A stretch of DNA of 64,000 bases. It comes from Methylocystis sp. KS32 (GTDB lineage Bacteria > Pseudomonadota > Alphaproteobacteria > Rhizobiales > Beijerinckiaceae). Numbering within the stretch: position 1 is the first letter of the stretch; each line of letters opens with the position of its first letter. The stretch lies in assembly GCA_002862095.1 (NCBI GenBank), contig PHSQ01000001.1, positions 310,001 to 374,000 of the forward strand, in the 5' to 3' direction. Under the pieces are notes generated by a model. The model worked only from the letters and a program-made list of their open reading frames with translations. It ran no database searches and had not been told where the DNA came from. Shown one piece after another: positions 1 through 8,355 of this stretch. Made by a program: the position numbers and the translations under genes.

Positions 1-401
1 ATTCGATCGTCCACCCCAAACCCTTCGTGCTCGCCGACATCGCGCGACGTCTCTTCGCCAAGAAGGGCCTCGTCGTGCGCAATGAGAATCTCGACGATTA
101 CGTGATCGACGATCTCGCGCGGGCGGAGATTTTTCCTGTCTATCCAGAAATCGCGGAAAACTTTGGGGTGCGTGGCGGCTATCTGTTCAAACAGGGCAAT
201 TTCCACATCTCCAACGGGGTAGGAAGTTTCATGACCCTGCCGGAATATCTCGAGGCCTGTTACGCCGTTTACAAGCGCGCGCGCCCTTCGCAAATCTCCC
301 ATCCGCGCGTTGACGGCTGGCTTTCGGACGAGACGATCACTCGCAAGCTCATCGCTCTGGCGCAAGAAAATTTCGCGCGCGGAGCGACGCCGGTTTTGTG
401 A
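1..401 (+). CDS. C-terminal part of an unidentified protein (runs off the left edge)
   Basis: The reading frame is already open at the first complete codon (position 3) and ends at TGA 399-401, so only the last ~132 codons are visible. The fragment is charged and soluble, with an IVHPKPFVLADIARRLF segment near its visible start and an HISNGVGSF segment in the middle. I see no membrane segment or catalytic motif I can name. The early part loosely recalls WcbI-type polysaccharide biosynthesis proteins, but this is a weak impression. The downstream gene is on the opposite strand and convergent, so the context gives no functional clue. Confidence 0.7.
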   Translation, partial: SIVHPKPFVLADIARRLFAKKGLVVRNENLDDYVIDDLARAEIFPVYPEIAENFGVRGGYLFKQGNFHISNGVGSFMTLPEYLEACYAVYKRARPSQISHPRVDGWLSDETITRKLIALAQENFARGATPVL

Positions 402-437
402 GTCTCTTCGACCAGGCGGACTTATCGGCTCGCGATT

Positions 438-1712
438 TCACATCGCCATCATTGACGCTCGTTCCATCTCATGGAAAAATGCGCGGATACGCGGCGCGAT
501 TTCCTTGCGGAAGCGCGAACCGTTGAAGACGCCGTAATGTCCGACGCCCTCCTGCAAATGATGCAGGCGACGCTCCGGCGGAATTTCGGCGCATAGGCCC
601 TGCGCCGCGTAAGTCTGGCCGGCGCCGGATATGTCGTCCTTCTCCCCTTCGATCGTCAGCAGCGCGGTGCGGCGAATCGCCCGAAGATCGATGAGTTCGC
701 CCCGGTGACGCAGCAGTCTGAGCGGAAGGGCGTGTTTAATGAATACATCCTCCACCGTCTGCAGATAGAATTCGGCGGTCATATCCATGACGGCGAGATA
801 CTCGTCGTAGAAGTCGCGGTGTTTCTCGGCGCTATCGCCATCGCCTGCGACAAGATGATTGAACATTTCGAAATGCGCCGAAACATGGCGTTCGATATTC
901 ATCGCCATGAAGCCGGAGAGCTGCAGAAAGCCGGGATAGACCTTGCGTCCCATGCCGGCGTTCGGAAATGGCACGGCGTGGATGCAATGCTGCTTAAACC
1001 AGTTGATCCCACGTTCTTCCGCGAGGCGGTTCACGGAGGTGGGGTTGACGCGAGGGTCGATGGGGCCACCCATCAGCACCAAGGACTCGGGGACATGGGG
1101 GTCGTTTCTCGCCTCCAGCATGGCGACGGCGCAGATCAAGGGAACGGACGCCTGACAGACGCCGAGTGTGTGCACGGGAACCCCGTCCCAATCCTTGGAG
1201 AGGTGAGCCAATATCTCGGCTAGATAGTCGATATAGTCCTCGAGGTCGAAGCGGCCTTCGCTCAGCGGCACGGCGCGCGCGTCGCTCCAGTCGGTGATAT
1301 AGACGTCATGGCTCGGAAGAAAGGCCTCGACCGTTCCCCGCAGGAGCGTCGCATAGTGGCCGGACATGGGCGCCACGACCAGCAATTTCGACTGGCGGGG
1401 CGCTGGACCTATGAATTCCCGTTTGAAATGGAGCAGGCGGCAAAATGGCCGCGCCCAAACATGCTCCTCGGTGATGAGGGTCGGCTCGCCGTCGATTTCG
1501 ACTGTTTGAAAACCGAACACCGGCTTGCCATAGCGCCGGGTCATGCGTTCGAACAATTCGGCGGAGGCGGCGAGATTTCGCGCCACCGGCGTGTTGGCGA
1601 ACGGATGGAGGGGGCTCTTAAGCATCTGCATCGCGGTTTCGGACAGCGCGCGCGCCGGGGCGAAGGCCAGATGCAGCAATTCGTACATCTGATAGGAAGA
1701 ATACCTGTCCAT
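438..1712 (-). CDS. phaZ: intracellular polyhydroxyalkanoate (PHB) depolymerase
   Basis: This 424-residue protein hydrolyses native intracellular polyhydroxybutyrate granules to mobilise stored carbon. It carries the lipase-box-like LGVCQAS motif with Cys at about residue 186. A cysteine nucleophile at this position is the hallmark of the Ralstonia PhaZ1/DepB family, in contrast to the Ser of extracellular depolymerases. The N-terminal MYELLHLAFAPAR and the YITDWSDAR segment are also family-typical. There is no signal peptide, as expected for a cytoplasmic granule enzyme. The start is ATG at 1710-1712, preceded by a purine-rich GGGAGAAGAG. It stands alone, with no phaC or phasin gene beside it. 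Confidence 0.93.
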   Translation of the reverse strand: MDRYSSYQMYELLHLAFAPARALSETAMQMLKSPLHPFANTPVARNLAASAELFERMTRRYGKPVFGFQTVEIDGEPTLITEEHVWARPFCRLLHFKREFIGPAPRQSKLLVVAPMSGHYATLLRGTVEAFLPSHDVYITDWSDARAVPLSEGRFDLEDYIDYLAEILAHLSKDWDGVPVHTLGVCQASVPLICAVAMLEARNDPHVPESLVLMGGPIDPRVNPTSVNRLAEERGINWFKQHCIHAVPFPNAGMGRKVYPGFLQLSGFMAMNIERHVSAHFEMFNHLVAGDGDSAEKHRDFYDEYLAVMDMTAEFYLQTVEDVFIKHALPLRLLRHRGELIDLRAIRRTALLTIEGEKDDISGAGQTYAAQGLCAEIPPERRLHHLQEGVGHYGVFNGSRFRKEIAPRIRAFFHEMERASMMAM

Positions 1713-1987
1713 TTCACTCTTCTCCCGGGACGGATCGACAACCAGAGGCGCGGTGGCGACGCGCTTTCCATGCTGCGATGCACAAAATCTGCCCTAACCA
1801 TAGCTTATATGGCGCGAATTGGAAGCGACCGCGCCCTCTTTCCCGATAAGAGACGGAAATTCTTATCAGATAAGCGCACGGACCGCGAGCGCACGCGAAG
1901 ACGCTCGCCTTTTGCGGACTTTTGGTTAAGCTGTTGTTCCTGTCAAAGGAGGCGCGCCGCGCTAGTCTCGGCGAGACGGAGGAGCCA

Positions 1988-2755
1988 ATGTCGATAGTGA
2001 CCGAGATTCTCGAGTCCGCCCAAGGCGGGAAACTCATTGAAAATTTGGCGCAGCAATTTGGCCTTTCGGAAGACCAGATGACATCCGCCGTGGGGGCGTT
2101 GGCGCCGGCTTTGGCGGCGGGGCTGCGTAACGCGGCCGCGAATCCTCAAGTCCTCGAAAAAGTCATCGCGGACGTCGCCCACCCAATGCATTTCGCCGCC
2201 TTTGGAGACCCTGCCGCGGCGGGAGGGGAGGAGGTCGGCGCGCTAGGCCAGGCCGCGATTGCGAATTTATTCGGTTCCGGATCGGCCGCGGGCCAATTGG
2301 CGCAGGTCGCCGCCCGCGACGTCGGCCTGCGAGCGGACGTAATGAACCGCTTGCTGCCGGCGCTCGCTTCGGTCGTGCTGGGCGGCCTTTTCAAATCGCT
2401 CGACAGTCAGGGGCTTGGATCGATTCTGGGCCAGTTGGCCGGAGCCGGCGGTCTTGGCTCCATTCTCGGCCACCTTGGCGGAGCCGCGCCTCCTCAGCCG
2501 CAGCAGCCCGGCGGCGGCTTTCTCGGCGGTTTGCTGGGTGCTTTGTTCGGCGCTCTCTTGGGCGGCAAGCAGCCGGTCGGCGCGCAGGTTCCGGGCGGGA
2601 GCGCCAGTTCCTTGCCCGGCGGACTCGATCCGGCCACGCTACAGGCGGGGCTGGAACAGATCAAAAAGACATTGAACCCCGATAGGGCCTCCGCCGACTC
2701 CGCTCCGAGCCCCGAGCTTCAGGACGTGTTGGACAGGGTTTTTCCCAAAAAATGA
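1988..2755 (+). CDS. DUF937 (YidB-like) family protein
   Basis: The protein has 255 residues. Its first ~75 residues form an Ala/Leu-rich helical DUF937 domain (LAQQFGLSEDQMTSAVGALAP, read approximately). The middle is rich in Gly/Leu (repeated GLGSILG-type units around residues 135-160 and FLGGLLGALFGALLGG around 175-195), and the tail is polar. The function of the family is not established. The start is ATG 1988, chosen because GGAG lies 7 bases upstream and the DUF937 domain begins right there. It ends next to, and converges with, the Flp pilin gene. Confidence 0.8.
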   Translation: MSIVTEILESAQGGKLIENLAQQFGLSEDQMTSAVGALAPALAAGLRNAAANPQVLEKVIADVAHPMHFAAFGDPAAAGGEEVGALGQAAIANLFGSGSAAGQLAQVAARDVGLRADVMNRLLPALASVVLGGLFKSLDSQGLGSILGQLAGAGGLGSILGHLGGAAPPQPQQPGGGFLGGLLGALFGALLGGKQPVGAQVPGGSASSLPGGLDPATLQAGLEQIKKTLNPDRASADSAPSPELQDVLDRVFPKK

Positions 2756-2923
2756 TCACTGAGCGAGGTTATTGACGATTGGCCAATACCAGGTGCGCAT
2801 CTGGGAGCTGATCGCGTGGAACGCCGCGATTGCCGCGATTGAGATCAGCACGCCTATCCAGGCGTATTCGAGGACGGTGGCCCCGTCTTCATTTTGAAAA
2901 AATTGAAGCAGCAATCGCCTCAT
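2756..2923 (-). CDS. Flp/Fap-type pilin subunit
   Basis: A 55-residue prepilin of the type IVb Flp family. It has a short basic leader, then NEDGATVLEYAW, where the Gly-Ala cleavage position is followed by the conserved Glu-Tyr pair, then a ~20-residue hydrophobic helix (IGVLISIAAIAAFHAI). The start is ATG at 2921-2923 with a clear AAGGGGAG Shine-Dalgarno; an upstream in-frame ATG lacks this. Flp pilins build tad pili, but no prepilin peptidase, secretin or tad ATPase is in the window, so this is an orphan copy. Confidence 0.87.
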   Translation of the reverse strand: MRRLLLQFFQNEDGATVLEYAWIGVLISIAAIAAFHAISSQMRTWYWPIVNNLAQ

Positions 2924-3247
2924 GAGACTCCCCTTCAAGAGCAGCAATAATGGGCGAATATCGCGAAAACGTTAATTCAAATAGAGATAAATGTACTAAA
3001 TTCATAAAGTTCGTTTTCCACGGAGGCTCGCGCGCTCGAGGCGGGCTTGCTTAAGGTCCGCTTTTGCGGCAATGCAACGACCAAGCCAAAGGCGGGAGCG
3101 ATGCTTTTTGCTCGCTCGCCTCGGAGCCCGTGCAAAAGCGGCTCCGCTTTCCTCCCGCGCCTTCCCGAGGTACGGAGGACATCATCGCGTCAGCGTCCTT
3201 CCCGTCGCGACGCCGACTTGTTACGAAACCTTGGACGAGAACGACTC
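2924..3247. other. divergent intergenic region, pilin/gshA
   Basis: About 320 bases between the divergent flp and gshA starts. The part next to the pilin (about 2945-3015) is clearly AT-richer than its surroundings and is the likely promoter area for the pilin. The part next to gshA is GC-rich, and the gshA frame stays open upstream to 3047 without a convincing ribosome site. I see no RNA gene or repeat. Confidence 0.4.
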
Positions 3248-4615
3248 ATGGCCCGCGACGCAAACGACACTACGCCGATCTCGTCGCGCCGCGAATTGGT
3301 CGCCTGGCTCGAAGCGGGGGCCAAGGATCCTTCCAAACCTTTGCTGATCGGAACAGAACACGAAAAAATTCCTTTTTTCACGGCGACCCATGAGCCAGTT
3401 CCCTATGAAGGCGGAATTCGGGCCTTGCTCGAAGGACTCCAGGCGGCGCAGGGGTGGTCCCCGATATTCGATCGTGACGCCCTGATTGGACTATATGACG
3501 AGACGGGCGGCGGAGCCATTTCTCTGGAGCCCGGGGGCCAGTTTGAGCTTTCGGGAGCGCCGCTGCCCGATGTTCACGCGACCAGGGCCGAAAGCGATGA
3601 GCATTTTCAGGCCTTGCAGGCCATAGCCGAACCGCTCGGAATAGCGTTTCTGGATCTGGGGACGAGCCCGAAATGGTCGCGGGCGCTGACGCCTGTCATG
3701 CCCAAACAGCGCTACGGCGTCATGTCCGCCTATATGCCGAAGGTCGGCGCGCTCGGCCTCGATATGATGTTTCGCACCGCCACCATTCAGGTCAATCTCG
3801 ACTTCACCAGCGAGAGCGACATGGTGAGCAAGATGCGTTTGGGTCTCGCTCTGCAACCCATCGTCACGGCGCTGTTCGCCAATTCCCCTTTTCTGGATGG
3901 TCGGCCCACGGGGGCGATGTCGCAACGTTCACGAATTTGGCTCGACACCGACGCGGCGCGAACCGGCATGTTGCCCTTCGCCTTCGAGGAAGGCATGGGC
4001 TTTGAACGTTATGTCGACTACGCGCTCGACGTGCCCATGTATTTCGTCAAGCGCGGGGAGGTCTATCACGACGTGGCGGGCGCGAGTTTTCGCGACTTGC
4101 TGGACGGCAAATTGACGCAGCTTCCAGGAGAACGCGCGACAATTTCCGATTGGGCGAATCACCTTTCGACGATCTTTCCGGAAGTCAGACTCAAAACGTA
4201 CCTCGAAATGCGGGGCGCGGACGCGGGGCCGCGCACGCATATCACTGCGCTCCCGGCGCTTTTCGCGGGGCTGTTCTATGACGCAGAGGCGCTGGGCGCC
4301 GCCAGCGAGTTGATCCGGGGCTGGACCGCCGAGGACAGGACGCAATTGCGCGCGGAGGCGCCGGTTCGCGCATTGGATGCGCGTATCCGAGGCCGCGGCG
4401 CCCGCGAAATCGCGCTCGACATGCTGGCGCTCTCGCGAGCCGGCTTGAAGCGGCGCGCACGCCTCGACGCGGGCGGTTTCGACGAGACGATTTATCTCGA
4501 ACCGCTGGAGGCCATCGCGCGGAGCGGCCGGCCGCTGGCTGCGCGGCGGCTCGAAAGCTTCCATATGCGGTGGGGTGGTTCGGTCGAGCCGGCGTTCGAA
4601 GAATGCGTGATGTAA
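3248..4615 (+). CDS. gshA: glutamate-cysteine ligase
   Basis: This 455-residue enzyme makes gamma-glutamylcysteine from glutamate, cysteine and ATP, the first step of glutathione synthesis. It belongs to the plant/alphaproteobacterial class: LLIGTEHEKIPFF near residue 37, the Gly-rich GGGAISLEPGGQFELSG segment near 95, and TATIQVNLDFTSE near 180. The length fits that class and not the gamma-proteobacterial GshA. The start is ATG 3248 (MARDAND), where similarity to the family begins; the frame continues upstream but without a ribosome site. gshB is not adjacent. Confidence 0.93.
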   Translation: MARDANDTTPISSRRELVAWLEAGAKDPSKPLLIGTEHEKIPFFTATHEPVPYEGGIRALLEGLQAAQGWSPIFDRDALIGLYDETGGGAISLEPGGQFELSGAPLPDVHATRAESDEHFQALQAIAEPLGIAFLDLGTSPKWSRALTPVMPKQRYGVMSAYMPKVGALGLDMMFRTATIQVNLDFTSESDMVSKMRLGLALQPIVTALFANSPFLDGRPTGAMSQRSRIWLDTDAARTGMLPFAFEEGMGFERYVDYALDVPMYFVKRGEVYHDVAGASFRDLLDGKLTQLPGERATISDWANHLSTIFPEVRLKTYLEMRGADAGPRTHITALPALFAGLFYDAEALGAASELIRGWTAEDRTQLRAEAPVRALDARIRGRGAREIALDMLALSRAGLKRRARLDAGGFDETIYLEPLEAIARSGRPLAARRLESFHMRWGGSVEPAFEECVM

Positions 4616-4789
4616 ACAGGCGCGGGCGCGCGGACAGCGGCGCTGCTTGGTTCGGTTTGCGACCAACGCAGGAGGGCCAAAAAAAGCGAGTCGCTCGTCT
4701 GTTATGGCCCAATTTCAAACAGTCCGAACCGTAAGGCCCGGTTTCCGGCTGGCGCCCTTCTTCCATCTTCTCGGCAACGTCCAGCGCTT

Positions 4790-4806
4790 CGTTTCAAAAC
4801 GAAACG
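4790..4806. promoter_or_regulatory. perfect inverted repeat upstream of the LuxR-type regulator
   Basis: CGTTTC-N5-GAAACG, a 6-bp perfect inverted repeat 36 bases before the GTG start of the regulator. A further half-site-like GAAACG follows at about 4811-4816. Position and symmetry suit an operator for a dimeric DNA-binding protein, perhaps the downstream regulator itself. This is inference from symmetry alone. Confidence 0.4.
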
Positions 4807-4842
4807 TCTGAAACGGATAGTAAGTGTTCCGTGGAGTGAGTT

Positions 4843-5676
4843 GTGGCCGAGTTAAAAGAGAAAACTCCAGCAATTATCATTGCAAATAACATTCTATTTC
4901 GAGAAGGCCTCGCTCGAATTCTATCCTCTAACAATTACGAAGTTATCGTATCCGCGTCACCGGACGACGCAGATCTTCCAAGCACATTAAAACCACAAGA
5001 TCAGAAGCCTCTGATTTTATGCGCCTGTCAAGAAGCGGACAAAACGGTGGGGCTGGTGACTATGTTTAAAGAGCTTTATCGTGACGGCTGCGTCGTGGTC
5101 ATTGCCATGCAAGAAGATTCGCTGGAAATGCTGGCGGTTTTACGCGCAGGAGCGCGCGCTTTCCTCACACATGACGCCACTTCCGATTCTTTGCTGAAGG
5201 CCATCGAGATGGTCATGCTCGGCGGAACGGTCATACCTTATGCGCTTTTGCCGCATCTCCTGAATGAGGAGGAGTCTCCGCGAGACGATACGGCGATGGA
5301 GACGAGCGTCTCCGGTTCTCCAATCAAAGGAAATTCCGCAACCGAAACCAGACAGTTCGACAAAGGACCATCTGGCGATGTCCCAAGGCTTTCAACTCAG
5401 GAGAAGCGAATATTGTCGTGTTTGATCATCGGCGATTCCAATAAGGTGATCGGGCGGAAGATCGGGATCAGCGAGCAGACCGTCAAGGTCAATCTTAGAA
5501 CTATTTTTCGTAAGTTACGTCTGAAAAACCGCACTCAAGCCGCTATTTGGGGAGCCAACGAGGGTTCCTACGTCCTGAATTCTGGGGCCTATGCCCCGCC
5601 GCCGTTACCGACCAACGACACTGGAACCGAACTTCCCATGCATGACCAGTGCACTGCTCCATCGACGGGACGCTGA
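4843..5676 (+). CDS. LuxR/NarL-type transcription regulator with a degenerate receiver domain
   Basis: The protein has 277 residues: a receiver-like fold at about 8-135, a linker, and a LuxR-type helix-turn-helix at about 185-245 (LSTQEKRILSCLIIG, then IGISEQTVKVNL). The receiver has lost its chemistry. The acidic pair is Asn15-Asn16 (IIIANNILFREGL). The phospho-acceptor strand reads PLILCACQEA with no Asp. The conserved Thr is Ala in VVVIAMQ, and the Lys of the GYLLKDAS motif is replaced in AFLTHDAT. It therefore probably acts without phosphorylation. The start is GTG 4843 after GGAG. Its codons are AT-richer than those of neighbouring genes, and no histidine kinase is beside it. Confidence 0.88.
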   Translation: MAELKEKTPAIIIANNILFREGLARILSSNNYEVIVSASPDDADLPSTLKPQDQKPLILCACQEADKTVGLVTMFKELYRDGCVVVIAMQEDSLEMLAVLRAGARAFLTHDATSDSLLKAIEMVMLGGTVIPYALLPHLLNEEESPRDDTAMETSVSGSPIKGNSATETRQFDKGPSGDVPRLSTQEKRILSCLIIGDSNKVIGRKIGISEQTVKVNLRTIFRKLRLKNRTQAAIWGANEGSYVLNSGAYAPPPLPTNDTGTELPMHDQCTAPSTGR

Positions 5677-6148
5677 CGGAGTTGCTGGCTCCCATGAATT
5701 TTCTGGGAAGCGCTTTAAACATCGATCGCGCCTTGGGCGCGAGAACCCCGGTCAATCCTCACATGCGCCAATCATAGTGAAGACCGGACCCTCGACGCCG
5801 ACCGCCGGCGCGTGACGTTAACGCGACGTTTCTTCTCCGAACGCTTTCGCTTCCAGGCGCGCGCCGACGACAAAGGCGTCAAAAACAATTTGGCCCCTAT
5901 ATCCGGCGAGCCGCTTCGTCGAGTCGCGCCGTCGCAGTAAGGCGCGAACGCGCCTCGGCAACTATATTGTCGAAAATATCCTCCCAACTGTCGAGCGCCG
6001 TGGAAAGGTCGAGGCCCGCGTTCAGCGGCTTGGGATTTGGGTCATCGAGCCCCCCCCCCTCAACTGGTCGCGAGCGCTTAATCCCCGACCACCAAGCCCT
6101 TGAAGCTGATCCGCTCCTATAAATGCGATGCGACGAACTACGGGGAAG
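5677..6148. other. gene-poor gap with possible small ORF and gene remnant
   Basis: About 470 bases without a confident gene. An ATG frame of 27 codons runs 5694-5777 on the plus strand. On the minus strand, about 50 protein-like codons run from about 6049 down to a TAG at 5897-5899, including DSWEDIFDNIVAEARSRL. They have no start codon and lead back into a run of ten C at 6050-6059 (ten G on the coding strand). This may be the frameshifted end of a decayed gene. The plus strand of the same stretch is also open, so strand and coding status are uncertain. Confidence 0.35.
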
Positions 6149-7183
6149 TCAGCCGAAGGTCTCGGAGCTTGTTCGCAGCATTTCCGCCGCCGCCTCCGGC
6201 GTCATGTCGCGTTGCGGCGAAGCCAGCATCTCATAGCCGACCATGAATTTTCTGACTGTCGCGGATCGCAGCAATGGCGGGTAAAAATGGGCGTGGAAGT
6301 GCCAATGAGGATATGCGGGGCCGTCCGTCGGCGACGGGTGAAGGCCCATGGTATAAGGAAAAGGCGCGCTGAACAGGTTGTCGTAGCGCGTCGTCAATCG
6401 CTTAAGAATATCGGCGAACGCGCCTGCTTCATCGTTGGCGAGCTCGTTCAGTCCGCCGAAGTGGCGCTTGGCGATCACCGTTGTTTCAAAGGGCCACACC
6501 GCCCAAAATGGAACGATAACCGCAAAGGCGTCATTTTCACAAACGAGACGTTCCCTCGCCGCGCTTTCTCGCGCAAGATAATCGCATAACAAACAAGAGC
6601 CGCGCCTGGCGAGAAAATCCGCCTGCGCGCGATCTTCTTTAGCCGCTTCATCGGGGATGCTCGAACTCGCCCAAATCTGGCAATGCGGATGGGGATTGCT
6701 CGCGCCCATCGTCGCGCCGCGATTCTCGAAAATCTGCACGTAACGAATGTTTTCCCGTGCGCCGATTTCCACATAGGCGTTACGCCAAACATCGACGACG
6801 CGCCGAATGTCGCGCGTCTCCATCCGAGAGAGGGTGAGATCGTGACGCGACGAAAAACAAACGACACGACAGACGCCCGATTCCACACGAGCGACGAAGA
6901 GTCCGTCGTCATTAAACTCGTCGACGCGATTTTCGGGCCGCAGCGCCGCGAAATCATTGTCAAAGACATAGACCCCTTCGAAGAGGGGATTTCTCTCGCC
7001 ATTGGCCCGAAGTTCGCCTGGACAAAGGTAACAGCCCGGCTCGTGAACGGGTAAAGGAGCTGGCGTCGCCGCTTCCACCTGACCGCGCCATGGGCGTTGG
7101 GCGCGATGCGGCGACACCAGAACCCATTCGCCCCTCAGCGGATTGAAGCGACGATGCGAAAGGGTTTGGAGAAAATCGGTCAT
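6149..7183 (-). CDS. galT: galactose-1-phosphate uridylyltransferase
   Basis: This 344-residue Leloir-pathway enzyme exchanges UDP between UDP-glucose and galactose-1-phosphate. Visible hallmarks are the zinc-site CYLCPG near residue 37, the substrate-loop segment VFDNDFAAL, and the catalytic NPHPHCQIWA, whose second His forms the uridylyl intermediate. The start ATG (7181-7183) shares one base with the stop of galK (TAATG), so translation is coupled to galK. It is the last gene of the beta-galactosidase operon. A frame extending upstream of this ATG lies inside galK and is not real. Confidence 0.94.
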   Translation of the reverse strand: MTDFLQTLSHRRFNPLRGEWVLVSPHRAQRPWRGQVEAATPAPLPVHEPGCYLCPGELRANGERNPLFEGVYVFDNDFAALRPENRVDEFNDDGLFVARVESGVCRVVCFSSRHDLTLSRMETRDIRRVVDVWRNAYVEIGARENIRYVQIFENRGATMGASNPHPHCQIWASSSIPDEAAKEDRAQADFLARRGSCLLCDYLARESAARERLVCENDAFAVIVPFWAVWPFETTVIAKRHFGGLNELANDEAGAFADILKRLTTRYDNLFSAPFPYTMGLHPSPTDGPAYPHWHFHAHFYPPLLRSATVRKFMVGYEMLASPQRDMTPEAAAEMLRTSSETFG

Positions 7184-8352
7184 TAAACAAAAACCGGGCC
7201 GACGCCCTCCGACGGCGCGCAGCAGAAAATCTGGGGCGTCAGCCCCACGCGCCGGCGGTATTCCTCGCCGACAGTCTCGATAAGTCGATCGATCGTCCTT
7301 GGTTCGACGAGGCAAACGACGCAACCACCGAAGCCGCCGCCGGTCATTCTCGCGCCAAAAACCCCCTCCGCTCTTTGCGCAAGGTCCACCATGAGGTCCG
7401 ATTCAATGCAGCTCACTTCGTAATCGTCGCGCAAACTGGCGTGCGAAGCGTTCATCAACTCGCCACAGCGAACGGGATCGCCAGCTTCCAGCGCCGACGC
7501 CATCTCCAGCACGCGACCGTTTTCGGTCACGACATGACGCGCGCGACGCAAGATCGCTTCGGGCAAAGCGGCGCCATGGAGCGCGAGCTGTTGAGGCGTT
7601 ATGTCTCGTAACGCGGTTACGCCCAAAAGCTTTCCTCCCAGAAGCTCAACGGCTCGCTCGCATTCCTCCCGGCGCGCATTATAGGCGCTCCCCGCCAATT
7701 CATGACTGACCATGGTGTTGCATATCACGATCTGCGCGCCTGGATCGATTGGCGCAGGACGCATCTCCAATGTCCGACAGTCGATTAGCAGGGCGTGATC
7801 CGCGACGCCGCAACTAGAAATGAGCTGGTCCATCACGCCGCAACGCATCCCCACGAAATCATTCTCGGCAGCCTGGCAAAGCAAGGCGAGTTCGATCTTA
7901 TCGATCGCTATGTCCGATAATTCGCACAACGCATATCCAATGACGACTTCAAGCGCGGCGGAAGCGGAAAGTCCGGCGCCCATCGGCAGGTCGCCATGCA
8001 CCATGATGTTGACCCCGCGCAATGGCCGCCCGGACTTTCGCAGGACGCTTACCGTGCCCCGCGCATAATCGCTCCAATCGTGACTAGGCGTCGCCCTGGC
8101 GTCGAGAGCGAATTCGCGCGTTTCTCCAAAAGCCAGGGAGTGGACAGAAACGAGGCTGTCTTCGCGCGCCGCGCAGGCGGCGTAAGTCGCCAGATCGATA
8201 GCTGCGGGAAGAACGAAACCTTCATTATAATCGGTATGCTCGCCGATGAGATTGACCCGCCCAGGCGCACGAAAAACTTTTGGCGAAACACCAAAGCGCT
8301 CGATGAATCTCTGAGTGAGTTCTCTCACGATGGCCATTGAATCGGCGGCCAT
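7183..8352 (-). CDS. galK: galactokinase
   Basis: This 389-residue GHMP kinase phosphorylates alpha-D-galactose at C1. The galactokinase signature GRVNLIGEHTDYNEGFVLP is at about 30-48, the ATP-binding PMGAGLSASAALEV at about 128, and the C-terminal GHMP motif GGGFGGCVV near 345. It starts at ATG 8350-8352, three bases after the stop of the GH42 gene; a second in-frame ATG five codons later is also possible. It is the middle gene of the galactosidase-galK-galT operon and feeds GalT. Confidence 0.95.
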   Translation of the reverse strand: MAADSMAIVRELTQRFIERFGVSPKVFRAPGRVNLIGEHTDYNEGFVLPAAIDLATYAACAAREDSLVSVHSLAFGETREFALDARATPSHDWSDYARGTVSVLRKSGRPLRGVNIMVHGDLPMGAGLSASAALEVVIGYALCELSDIAIDKIELALLCQAAENDFVGMRCGVMDQLISSCGVADHALLIDCRTLEMRPAPIDPGAQIVICNTMVSHELAGSAYNARREECERAVELLGGKLLGVTALRDITPQQLALHGAALPEAILRRARHVVTENGRVLEMASALEAGDPVRCGELMNASHASLRDDYEVSCIESDLMVDLAQRAEGVFGARMTGGGFGGCVVCLVEPRTIDRLIETVGEEYRRRVGLTPQIFCCAPSEGVGPVFV

Positions 8353-8355
8353 GAC

